64,000 bases of DNA, taken from Climacium dendroides. Taxonomy: Eukaryota > Streptophyta > Bryopsida > Hypnales > Climaciaceae. The translations under genes were made by a program, and so were the position numbers. Below the pieces are notes generated by a model that worked only from the letters and a program-made list of their open reading frames with translations, ran no database searches and was not told the DNA's origin. This document shows positions 13,122 to 23,933 of this stretch, in pieces (within the stretch, counting starts at the first letter, position 1; every line of letters starts with the position of its first letter). The stretch spans positions 16,137,538 through 16,201,537 of the forward strand of contig OX467091.1 in NCBI GenBank assembly GCA_950106755.1, in the 5' to 3' direction.

Positions 13122-14248
13122 GGCTGCTGCTCCTCAACTACCTTTGCAATCACTTGCGAATCTCAGGAAACACGTAGCAAAACTACAATAATAGACGAAT
13201 CCACAAATGAAGATGAAGGCAAGTCTCTAATTCGTGTGAGTGAAGGACGCTTTGCTTGTTGCAATCGCGGCGTCAGCTCTTGAAACAGGGTGCGCTGGCT
13301 CATGAAGCCCAGGAGCTGCAGACTTTTACGTAAGTAATTTTAAAAGCAAACTAAGTCTCCAAGTCTCCGAGTCACCAATGGAAGATTTAAGTCTCTCAAT
13401 TCTCCATGTCTCCAAGCGTCTCAAGTCGCCAAGTAGTTCCCAAGTTTCAAATCCCTTAAGATAACTTAAGTCTCCCTTGCTGTCCAAGGGAGACTGCCAG
13501 TTGGAACCAGTCTGAAGAACGCACGTGGCATCAAAGGACCTTGCTACTCCGACGACGTGATATCCGTTCAAACTCTTAATTGATACCCTAGAAGATTGAT
13601 ACCCAATTTTGGATTGATACCCTCCTCTAAACCCTAATTTTACGCTCGTTGTCGTCTTCCGCGATTGTTGTTCCGGTTTCAAAGCATGGAGCTTTCGATC
13701 ATCTGCAGTTGTTGACTAATAATGTCATCTGTCTAGCGGAGAAAATGTAGTGCAGAAATCCGATTTCGTTTCGTATTGTGGTTATGGAGGTGTACTTTTC
13801 CTGCAAGCATACTTGTGGAAGGATGGGTAGCGCGACTGGTGGCGAGGAGTGGCGCTTTCTGCTGGAGAAGGAGCTTTTGCCTTGTCGCATCGGTGGGGTA
13901 GCAGTAACTATTTTGAACAAGGCCTCTTGAGAACGCAATTCTCTGAGGTACATTTAAGGAAGAAGTGCTTTTCTGCGATTCGGAGTCTTGCTTTTCGTAG
14001 AATTCAGAGTGTTTGCAGGATCAGGGTTTTGCAGGAATGCCTTTTCTTGTTGCCTCAGTAGGGTGATAGTAGTGATTTTGAACGAGATTTCTTGAGAAGA
14101 AAATGGACGTAAGTTTGTTTGGGGAACTAAGTGCCGTTCTGTGATTCAGGATCTTTATTTGATAAGCTTTGCAGGATTAGGGTTTTGGGGCGGGTTTTTG
14201 TTTGTTCCGTTTTGATTATTCAATAATCCAGTTAAGAGATTTGGAGCA
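13122..14248. promoter_or_regulatory. Divergent HIR/CDC73 intergenic promoter region
   Basis: The 1.1 kb between the two start codons must hold both promoters. A telo-box-like AAACCCTAA lies at about 13629. About 13346-13445 is low-complexity, rich in AAGTCTCC-like repeats. An open frame on the minus strand at 13326-13682 falls in this low-complexity stretch, and I do not treat it as a gene. The CDC73-side leader is internally duplicated (13891-14200). Confidence 0.5.
13891..14200. repeat. ~166-bp tandem duplication in the CDC73 5' leader
   Basis: Unit 13891-14048 is repeated at about 14060-14200. Shared landmarks include TTTTGAAC(A/G)AG, CTTGAGAA, the 'gtgc..ttctg.gattc' block and GCAGGAT(C/T)AGGGTTTTG. 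It lies 50-360 bp before the CDC73 start codon, so it probably spans 5' UTR or promoter. It may duplicate a transcription start or a 5' UTR splice site. Confidence 0.65.
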
Positions 14249-15979
14249 ATGGATCCCCTTATTGTATTACGGGAATACACCATCCGAGGCGACTTGGACA
14301 AGGTGAAGCTGGTAGGCGATATGTACCATTTCGGGGAGGATTACAGTTTCCGCAAGAACATCGAGACGCCATACAGGTCGAAGCAAGGCGGGTTCTACAC
14401 ATTGGACGCGCTTGTGTTTTTCGTATCAAACATCCACATGCGGCACACGGATTACATGAATGCAGCCCGCGCTCAGAAGCTTCAATTCGCCACCTTCACA
14501 GACAGGAAGCCGCTTCTGGATTACTTAGAGGGCCGCGTTGCCACCAATGATGCGATTGAGCTTCTTCCCCCTGCAGCAGCAGCAGCTCCAGTTGCAGAGT
14601 GGGCAGGGGGCAAGCATGAAGAGGAGCCTGAGGTTGTTGGGGTGGACGAAGCCGATCACCATGTCGCGAAGAAGTTTCGAGTGGAAGGGCAGGAGACGAC
14701 TGAGACCCTGATCAGTGACGACGGGGCCTCGATAATCGATGTGATTCGGGAAAGGGAATGGCCTGTTAGGGATCGTGAGACAATCCTTCTTTGCCACAAT
14801 AAGAGCTTTGAAGGTGTTTTGGCCGCTCTTACTGGAAGGAGGGAGGAGAAAAAGTCTGATGTTGATGCCAGAAAGGATTCAGGGAAAGGAGCTGATGGTC
14901 CCATGCCTGCTCCTAACCCTGCAAATCGGTATGCTAATGTAGAGGAGAAGCGGTTTTGGAAGGAGCATTTGGGAACAGACGTTGCAGAGGAATTGGGGAT
15001 TAACCCTTCCCAGTCTTACATTACGGATTCAAAGAAGAAAGAGGCAGGAAGGAAATTGGATCCGAAGGCTGGACAGCGCCCTCCGCACCATTTACACCAC
15101 AGGCTTTCCAATGTGAAATCCAAACCCGATGGTCCTCCAATTATAATTGTGCCAAGTGCCTCACAGACGCTCCTGAACACGTTCAATGTGAAGGAATTTT
15201 TGGAAGATGGCGTGTATGTTTCTCCTGAAGTGAAAGTGAAAGGCATGGCGAAGAAGGTGGACATTGTTTTTGTACAGCGGAAGATGGGTAGAGAGCGACC
15301 GGTTCCGTATGAAGTACGAGACAAGATTGTTGGTCTGACTTCCAAAGATTGGGAGCGTGTGGTGGCCATATTCGTTTTGGGGAAAGATTGGCAATTCAAG
15401 GGTTGGCCCTTTGGTGACCGAGTAGAAATATTCAATAAATGTAAGTCTGTTCCCAGCTCTGTTGAAGACATTGTGCTATTTCGGAGCCTTTGCGACCTTC
15501 TTATTTGTGACTAAATATGTTGTTTGAATTTCTGTACCCTTCTTAATGCTGCATGGGGTTCGATCATTGTTTTACACACCTAGTCTTGTACTAACCTGTA
15601 TGTTTGTTGCACTGTGCCAGTCATGGGAGTTTTTCTGCGATTTGAGGATGATAGTGTGGAATCAGCAAAGCAAGTGATGCAGTGGAATGTTAAGATCATC
15701 AATGTGCGTGAAATGTCCTGTATTTATTCCACTGCAAGAATTTGACTGCATAGATGGATTTTGTGTTGGAATTCTTTTGCGTTCTTACGTGTGCTAGATA
15801 GTGTAGATAAAGCTTTTGATGTCATGCAAGCTGAAGTCTTCCTGTTAAGTATTAAATTTTGTTTTTGTGCTTGTCAGCTTAGCAAGCACAAGCGACACCA
15901 GGACAAGACGGCTGTTCTTAACTTCTGGCAGGGATTGGATTCTTACATTCAGAGTCGGAAGTTGAATCTTTTGTACTAG
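14249..15979 (+). CDS. CDC73: CDC73/parafibromin, Paf1-complex subunit
   Basis: Three exons, 14249-15440, 15621-15703 and 15878-15979, join in frame to 458 aa. The N-terminal half (residues 1-100: DPLIVLREYTIRG, YRSKQGGFYTLDALVFF) is the conserved Cdc73 N domain. The middle is Ala/Glu/Lys-rich and disordered. Residues ~297-458 are the Ras-like Cdc73 C-terminal domain (PPIIIVPSASQTLLN, KDWERVVAIFVLG, FKGWPFGD, VFLRFEDDSVESAKQV, KHKRHQDKTA). CDC73 works in the nucleus as part of the Paf1 complex on elongating RNA polymerase II, promoting H2B ubiquitylation and H3K4/H3K36 methylation. The long first exon and late-intron positions fit plant CDC73 genes. It is about 40 residues longer than Arabidopsis CDC73 as I recall it. 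Confidence 0.95.
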
Positions 15980-18900
15980 TGCTAGTTTTTCTGAGCCTTG
16001 GACGTTCGGTGTACTTATTCACAAGTACGTGATGCACAGCCTATCCTTTCTTGCATAATTGTTCCTATATAGCTACAGTGTGTTTAGTATTTAATTTAGA
16101 TATACAGACCCTTGTTCCTGTCTACAGTATTGTACATAATGACGATGGGAGTGAGCTAGTGACATAGTGAAAGGGAGTTTGCTGTGCTGTATTGGGAGGT
16201 TTGGCATGGTGGTTGGTTTTTGAAATGTCTGGTGCCATTTTCTGGAATTAGGGATTGAGCTTCGTACAATGCAGAGCTGCAGTATTTCTGATAAGAAGAC
16301 TGTAGGGTAGTACATTTGTCACTGTATTGATGTTTATTCCTCGTTCTATGGCAGGGAGGTAGCGAGCTGGGGTTTCAATGCTGTAGAGATGTCCAGGGCA
16401 GTGTGTATAGTGTTCAGTGTTCTGATGAATACTGTGCAGACCATTGTAATTGAAGCAACGCTTGGTAAGGTACCGAAGCAACAGTGTTGGAAGACGGTTG
16501 TATAGATTTCTGCCATATGGTTTTCCTATGTATGTTAGCTTTGAATCTCGTAACCGTAGTAAGGGTCGGGTGGCTCGTTGCCATTTTTTAATTCACTTGT
16601 TTTGTGGCTTGTCAATGATATGCGTGGTTATCGATCTCGTTAATGATTTCTACACGTCCGTAATTTCTATCATGTCAAATATGTCATTGACGTCGCACAG
16701 TCAACCTTTAAATGTTGCCACCTGGTTGGTGAATATGAAGTCCGCGTGTACATAAGGATACTGCATGTGAAGTTGGGAGGTCACGATAAGGATCTGAAAC
16801 TATTATGGTGGTCTGCGTTCTTCTTTTTGTCCCGGGCTCCCGGCTTCACACTCTGATCACGTTCTCGACGTCAGCAATTTTCCCGTAATTGTGCTGACAT
16901 TTCTCTGCTACATAACATCTTCTGCTTAAATATTTGTCATGCACTGTTTCATCGTGTACAGCATTATCAATTCGAAGTATTTACCTGGACAATGGGTAGA
17001 TCATTAGGAAATGTGAAAGGTTTAACATTAATTTCCAGAGTCAAACCCTTGACGGGAAGGTACCGATAGGGGGGGTGTCAGAGTCCACTAGCACTTGTAA
17101 GGTGAATGGTGGCGATTTGGGCAATGCAAAAAGAATTCTGTATGAGGGGTCTTGTACTTTGAGACCAGGTTCTGCGTCTCAGACTTGTAAAAGGCTGATT
17201 TCGGGAACAAACTTCAGAGTTGATTTTCTGAATTTTGTTCTTCAGCTACTTAATAGGGGGGTCGATCCTTTTTGGAAAACCAGGTTTTCACGAAGATCAC
17301 TGAAAACGGCAAGATTCTGAGCATCTTCCCTCTATCGATTGTTTTTGGTTGTCAAAACTCCAAATTTGACTTTCCACATGGAGCGACATGTGTCAAAACT
17401 CAAATTTGAAAACATACAGTCTCAACGCCCAACGTAACTGGTAACTGGTAATAATCTTTCATGCGTGCAAGATTTATTTTTTCCGTTGCTGGTGACTGGC
17501 TGACTGCGCAAGTGCAAACTGCAGCAGCGAGCAATTGGAGGGTCGTAAGCTTTTCACCTCAGACGCCGCTAGATCGAAGAAAACAACGCACGGATTTCTA
17601 GTTGGGCCTGGAAGTCTCATTTCGGGTCATTTCCTAGCCTTTACAAATAATTGGCGTCCAAGTCTGTACCTGTGAACATGCACTTGTGCGCATTTCGTGC
17701 CTAATACGAAACTAGAGGCAAGGTAGGAACCCTGTCTGAAACCACCATCATCACTCTGCGGACATCTCCAAAGTCAATATGTACCTCTGTTGAAGAACCT
17801 CTACCATATTTTTTATCCTTCATCGTAACTTTTGCATATGGTACCGAAATGTCGCATTCTTTGGTGCGTTGGAACCTCCTTTCATTTACTTCTTACAACT
17901 CCAAATCACAGTTAGTATGTCGGTGCATCGATCCCCACCTTCAGATATGGCCCAAGTGGGGCTAAAAGTTAAATAGTGCCCTGGCTGCTTGTTTGTTTGT
18001 CTTGCTGAGGTTGCCTTAACTTACTGTCTGCATTCTGTGTCCCTGTCTGTGCGTTCTGTCAGGATCTGCACTTGGCTGACAGAATGATGACCGTGACCAT
18101 GGGGTTCCTGATCAAAGGCGCCGGTCTTAGTGGCTGCTGCGGTGCTGCCGCTAGTGCCGTTCAACGATACAACGACGTTCCCGTTTGGCCAGTTATGGCG
18201 AACCCCTTGCTCGCTGGTATGGCGTCGACGATAATCTTAATCACAGGCGCAGGTGCAAGTGCAGCAAATAGCAGCCTTTGAGGCGTAAGTTAAGCGTGCC
18301 ACGAGGCTGGCGTGACTGTGATAACGGTGGACGTTGACAGACTCCCCAGCCCTTGGCTTGCAACTCAGTGAATGCACTCTCCAGGTTTCGGCCATACCCA
18401 CGCGCGCCATCACAGACTGTAGTTTAGTTTAGTTTCATGGCTTCTGTCTGTGTGTCTGGACCTCGTTTTCTGATCACGTACAGCAACGACGCGAAGCGAG
18501 TGAGAGCTTGCGCGCGCTCCCCAGCTTGCAGGAGTCTGACAATGTAGCAGCAGTGCTTGATAGGTCGGCGGTGGTGGCCTAAGTCTATGCGGGCCCAGCT
18601 CTTGGCTTTGACAATGGACGTCTAGTGTTAGGGACTAGACTGTGGATCTGCTGAATGCTTGCAATGTCGGGCAGCTATGGCGGTGGGGTTCTTCCTCCGG
18701 GGTTTAGTACTTCCCTCAGAGTCTGGCCTTAGCTTGCTACTCGGAATGGTCACCACGCTCGTTTCGTTACAAATGTAGAGAGCGTGTGAAATGAACCAAC
18801 ATCAATGGTGCTTTCATGCAGTCATAGCGTCAGCTAGTTTGCGTTTTGACACGAGCTATGTCCGTTTCTGAGAGCAATGTGAGGTAACTGCAGCTAGAGT

Positions 18901-19086
18901 TGGGAGCTCGCCATGGCGATCGACGCTGGGGACGAGGACTCGTACTCTTTGTGATGAGAGTTTTCGAGTTTAAAGCTCCAGAGTTGAGAAGAGTTCCAAT
19001 GTGGGGGAAGTAATACTCACAGCGAATGCAGAGGAAGCCGGGGAGCGGCAAGTAGCAGCTGCAGCAGCTTCAAGGCGAGAGCCAAC
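15980..19086. other. Intergenic region with leader of the next gene
   Basis: The first ~600 bp should contain the CDC73 3' UTR. No long or motif-bearing open frame is present. Open frames at 16450, 17075 and 18072 are under 105 codons. The stretch from about 17.5 to 19.0 kb is GC-richer than the deserts and probably holds the promoter and 5' UTR, perhaps with UTR introns, of the gene starting at 19087. Confidence 0.5.
18084..18281 (+). CDS. Possible small membrane protein, unrecognised
   Basis: A 65-codon open frame starting at the first ATG encodes a Gly/Ala-rich peptide. It has a Cys-Cys pair (GLSGCCGAAASA), a polar middle (QRYNDVPVWPVMANP) and a hydrophobic C-terminal stretch (LAGMASTIILITGAGASAA) that could span a membrane. 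An acceptor-like CTGTCAG lies just upstream, so it could also be the last exon of something larger or a 5' UTR part of the next gene. I recognise no family. Local GC content is higher than in surrounding spacer. Confidence 0.2.
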   Translation: MMTVTMGFLIKGAGLSGCCGAAASAVQRYNDVPVWPVMANPLLAGMASTIILITGAGASAANSSL

Positions 19087-22000
19087 ATGGAGCGCAACAT
19101 GGCGTGGGCGCAGCACCGGCGAGGGCACAGCCTGGGCAGCGTCGCCTTGCGCGACAAGGACGAAGATCTGGCGTTGTTCAAAGATATGGGCAAGCGCGAC
19201 AAGTCGCCCTTTATGCGTACTGAGGACCAGCTTGTGGATCACGCCTCGCTTTGTAAGTACTCATGCTGTGCGTGGATGAGCGCCTTTGATACACTTCGCA
19301 TTTTGTACAGTCTTCTGCTCTACTGCAGTTTCAGTCAGTCATGTATACTATCTCTTCGTGAGGTACATTTTTACTGCGTGGACGTGGTGTTAGTCCATAT
19401 CCTTGTCCACACTTCAATTTCTCTTGAGCTACCTGGTCAACACGATGAGATCGAGAGTTGGCTTTGATTCTTCTTCATTTGCTAAATCTAACAGAATGCG
19501 AGAAAGCTAGCCTTCATGTAGTGACGAAGAAATCCCCATAGTAACTCACAATTTGTTCCATGCGGGTAGATATTTAGAGTCTTAAGTGGATCTTCCAGGG
19601 CTCAGCAATGTCATAGTGGAGTGAGACTAACGAAGATCGAATTGCGATTTGTAATGAGCAGTGATGAAATTTGGAGGGCTGTCTCACCCACAGTCGGCAC
19701 CGCCAGCAGAGCGGAGGGGCATTGGAGCCGAGCTACTGAACTCGGATGCGGACAAGACGGATTATGACTGGTGAGATATAAGTTCGTGCCACATCTTACG
19801 TGTATAAATTAATTACTTAACAAAATGAAGAAATCTGAGGCTAAGGCAGTTGAGTATCGTGGTATAATTACTTAAAAGATTTTAAAATTTGTCCCGATTT
19901 TTGGCAGGCTGATGACCCCGCCAGGGACGCCACTGTTCCCATCGCTGGATGCCGACGCACCTGCGCTGCAGCACGGGTCGCTCATCAATCGATCCTTGGC
20001 CGCCATCAAGACATCACGAGTAAGTCTGGATGCAATCCCAACTTTTTACTGCATTCTGCCTCTCTCATTGTTAGGAGCCTGTGAATCACTACGCGAGCAG
20101 GGGTCAATAGCAATCATGGTTTAATCTCTTGAATTTCCAATGATTCCCCCACTGAAAATTGCAATGCTGTGCGATGATTCTGCAATTTGTTCTGGAGATT
20201 GAATCTTCGTGACACTCGCCTTGACACCGACTATTTAGTAATTTTTGGAACTGGCATCTGTTGCTGGAACTTACGCATGAACTGTGCTAAATTGCGGAAC
20301 GTGACGATGATGTCCATGGTGCACCTCGCTCTCTAGTTCCTCTGTGTAAGGAGCCTGTCACTGATACGTAGAGCAGGGTCCATTTGCAATGGTGTACTGG
20401 ATAAATTTGCTACGAAATTTTGCAAATGTTGTACGATGGATTTCGATTGTTCTGGAGATCGTATCTTCGCCTCGACGCAATGTAGTGATTTCTGGAGTTA
20501 GCAATTGTTGGCTTCGACTCCCTTTAACCTTTGGACTCCCACATTGAATTGAGAGAACATTCTAAACTTGCTGCTGCTGCTGCTAATGTGTTTTGTTGCG
20601 CGGATGTGCAGCAGGCGAGCACGGCGCCGCGAGCGCGGTCCCCAGCTCCAAGCTTAACCCGAGGCAACCCAAGTCCAAGTCGCCGACCCAGCACTCCCCA
20701 AAAACCACAAACCCCAAAACACCCCACCAGCACCGGCACCACCACCCGTCCCGCCACCCCCACGCGCTCTTCCACGCCCTCTTCACACACATCCCCTCAA
20801 CAACTGCGTCCCTCAACCCCTACACGCCAACCATCTCGACCCGTGACGCCTCTCGGCGCACGACCCGCAACGCCCACGCGAAGATCCCCAACTCCCGCGA
20901 CGACTTCAAGACCGTCCACGCCCACCCTCCGCCGCTCCACCTCCAGCCCAACTGGAAGTCGCAATGGTGGCAGCAGCCACATTCGCAATCCGTCGCCCAC
21001 CAGAAGCACAGCCAGCTCCGCCACCAGCGTCACCACAACGCGACCAGCGCGAGGACTCTCCCCCGCGCGTGGCCCGTCACCAGCGCGAGGCTTGTCTCCT
21101 TCGCCAAGCTCGCGCGGACGCTCCCCTTCTCCGAGCTTGCGCGCGCCTTACCCAGTGGACGCGTCCGACGACATCCCACCCAACCTGCGCACGACTTCCG
21201 ATAGACCCAGCAGCGCGCAACGAAGGGCAATTGCGTATGGCGCCAGTCCCGGAGAAGGTCTGTTGCGACGCACGCCGTCGCCTGCAAGATCCGTGACGAG
21301 CTCCGTGACGAGAGTGGAGCGAGTGAGTTGTCGTGGCGAGACGTCGGATAGTGAGAGCAGCTTTGACACTGGGTCGCAGTCGGGAGTGAGTGCGTATGGG
21401 TTGGTCACGCCGGAGAGGCGGAAGATGCTGGTGGGACATGGGACGGGGGTGGAGTATGGGAGAGCGAGCAGCGTGAAGGGGAAACGGAGCGGTAGTGCGA
21501 CGTCGTCGCCGCAGATGGGAGCGTCTGCATCTAAGAAGTCGTTTGAGTCCGCGGCAAGGGTATGGATTCCATTGTTGCACTTGCATTTCAGATTTTGGAC
21601 CCAAGTTGTTCCTGTTGCGCATGTGCATAGTAGTTCCATGTTGTGCTGAGATGTTAACAATCTGTGTCATGTAATAATGATAGCAATGCAAAGAATACAA
21701 TCCTGTTGTTTGTAAGGCAAAGTTTCACAATCTGTGTCATGAAACAATGGTAGCTTTGAGATTATAGCATTGAGGGATAAGTGGCCAGTGTTTTTAAGGT
21801 TGATTTTCAGTTTGCGGCATGTAACGATAGTAGCATTGTTTACACGATAAGCGTTCACAATCTGTATGTGTCAAGTAACAGCAGTAGCATTGAGAAGAAT
21901 TATAACACTATTGAGTGAGAAGTGGCCATTGTTGGTAAGAGGAACTTCTACAGTTTGCGGCTTGTAACGATAGTAGCTTTCAGAATTTTAAAACTTTTGA

Positions 22001-23399
22001 GTAATAAGTGGGCTTTGCTTATAAGGGAGACTTTCACAGTCTGTCATGTAACAACAGCTGCATCGATTGTAATAACACTGTCTACTGAGTGATAAGTGGC
22101 TAGTGTTTGTAAGACAACAGTGATACTATTGAAAGGAGAGTAGCAATGTTGATAGGACATTCATTATCTGGGACATGTATGTTACAAGAGTAGCATTGAA
22201 ATTGATGGCACTCTTGATAGAAAAGCAGCGTTGCTGATAAGTTAGACTTTCTTTAACCGTGCCATGAAACTGTAGTAACATTGAGAATTATCACACTAGT
22301 AGTAATGCAGAATAATTATCATGCAGTAACTTGCTTTGATTAATATTTTCTGGCGCTGCAGGAATACCACCGCGGTCAAGTGGCAGCGTTTCGGCCCCTC
22401 ATGACCAACAGTTCCATCTCCACGTTCTACAGCAGCCGAGCGAGTGGTCTCCTCCGAAGGCCCCTGACGCCAAGCAGCACTTGTAGTTCGTCCGAACACG
22501 GAGCCACGGTAGCGCACGACAGCGACGAGGACGCAGGCAAGCCATTTCTTTTCCCATTTTTTTCATTACCAAGGCTTCATAAAATTGAGGCTACCAATTC
22601 TGGCGAATTTTTCACATCTTAGCTGTTGTTTCGGTAGCTACAATACAGTTTCGGGCGATTTACAACGAAATCTGTCCTAAAGAAATCCATTTTTTGTAGC
22701 AACGTTTGGACGTTGCTGATAACACTCAGATATGATTCCAAAAAGTTGAGATTCAATGCTTCTACAAACAGTGTCCCAAATGAACAATATTTTGGAGCAT
22801 GCTTGCTGAAAAATGCTTACTTAAGCGTGTTCCAAAATTTGCATGTTCGATGAAAAAAGTTGCTCACGCATGCCCCAATAAGATGCATGTAGCTAAAAAC
22901 GTTGCTGAAAATTGTTGCTAAATCTTTTTACATCCTAGAAGTGCTTGTAGCTACATCAATGAGCTTGATGCTCGCCAATGTTCGCTTCCAGTGCTCGATA
23001 TTTTGTGGAAATCTGGTGATATTGAGTCACAAATTGTGGGATGCAGGGAGCATCAGCCAGTGGAAGCCGGCGACGAAGACCTCATCGGGAGCGCATTCGC
23101 CTCTGCATCTGTTTAACAAGTCTATCCGAGAGGCAAGCACACTGGATGCCTCCATCAGCATCGTGGACGACAACGAGGAGCTCAGCAGCTTCTTCCGGAC
23201 CCCGGAGGCTCTTCAAGTGGAGTGCATGTCAATACCCGTGGTTAGCCACTGTAAGGTGCAGGAATTGGAGTCGCAGGAGTTTGTATCTGAGCTCAACTGG
23301 CTCAACTCCAGAAATGCTCACGAGCTCGACAGGGAATATCTCAAGGATTTCGGTACACTCCTCGACATCCGTTACTCTCTAAGGACGAAGGATGAATGA
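19087..23399 (+). CDS. Basic Pro/Ser-rich protein, plant At2g40070-like family
   Basis: Six exons, 19087-19252, 19662-19770, 19908-20019, 20615-21559 (20612 also possible), 22362-22536 and 23047-23399, read in frame to 619 aa. Family hallmarks appear in order: RDKDEDLALFKDMGKRD near the start, DYDWLMTPPGTPLFPSL, a ~200-residue Arg/Pro/Ser/Thr array (RPSTPTRQPSRPVTP), PPNLRTTSDRPSSAQRR, KKSFESAAR and FRPLMTN. Such proteins are basic and disordered. Some members are, to my recollection, microtubule-associated. Intron 5 has a GC donor (GCAG|GCAAGC), and splicing there gives DEDAGS, matching the DDAGS-type end of the Arabidopsis protein. If unspliced, the frame ends at 22620-22622. The last exon contains a phase-1 donor at 23358 that could link to the next coding block. 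Confidence 0.8.
20065..20510. repeat. ~277-bp tandem duplication in intron 3
   Basis: The segment around 20065-20270 is repeated around 20342-20510. Both contain AGGAGCCTGT, (A/G)GAGCAGGGTC, 'gcaat...ctggat/ttcca', TTGTTCTGGAGAT and 'atcttcg' in the same order. It lies wholly in the intron between the exon ending 20019 and that starting 20615. Recent enough to be recognisable but diverged by many substitutions. Confidence 0.65.
21655..22315. repeat. Degenerate tandem array filling intron 4
   Basis: About seven or eight units occupy most of the intron. Each has a variant of 'ttcacaatctgtgtcatg', then 'taacaatagtagcattgag', then 'gagtgataagtggccagtg'. Unit starts are near 21658, 21728, 21811, 21859, 21954, 22037, 22166 and 22256. 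Several units are partial, so the spacing is irregular (about 50-130 bp). The intron is a local satellite expansion within a gene. Confidence 0.7.
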
Positions 23400-23933
23400 T
23401 TTTAATGTGACCATTTTGATTGATCGTATGGGGAAGTCTTCATATCATAGGTTGAGGGGAGAACATTGCTTGTGTTGGTTAAAGAAAAGAATTAACTGCA
23501 CTATTAAAAATCCACTCAGAAACTCTTCAAAACTGCCAAAACAATATGTGGCTAAATATTGGCTTGAAGGGTTAATCTGTCTGGCGACTGTTATATCATA
23601 AGAAAGTCAATAATTTGAAAAGGTGAGAATCAATGATATTTTCCCAAGCATGCAGCGTATTCCAGAATGTCATTATAGGCAGCGTCAAACTAAAGAGGTC
23701 AAATATATTATCATTTTTCCTTTAATCTGTACGTGTACATAATTAAGAGGATGATTTTCTGGATTCAGACTATTATTTTGCCTAATTCTTCTAAGCTTAT
23801 TGTGAATCTAACTCATTGTTGTTTTGAGTACTTCAATCTATAATGTGATGCTTCAGTTGCCTAAGAGCCCAAAGACTCTTGCTTATATAAATTCCCGAAA
23901 ATGTTGTAACCACGAGTATATGAATTTCGTTAG

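Noticed and set aside
13326..13682. 118-codon minus-strand frame between HIR and CDC73
   Set aside because: It lies in the divergent promoter, and much of it is AAGTCTCC-like low-complexity repeat. No domain or splice partner is visible.
20583..21700. Several long open frames on the minus strand and in other plus frames over the Pro/Ser-rich exon
   Set aside because: They are shadows of a GC-rich, repetitive exon (20615-21559) whose plus-strand frame carries the family motifs.
22380..22622. Ending of the Pro/Ser-rich gene by read-through at 22620-22622
   Set aside because: Possible as an isoform, but the GC-AG splice yields a family-like DEDAGS continuation and a long open last exon, so I preferred it.
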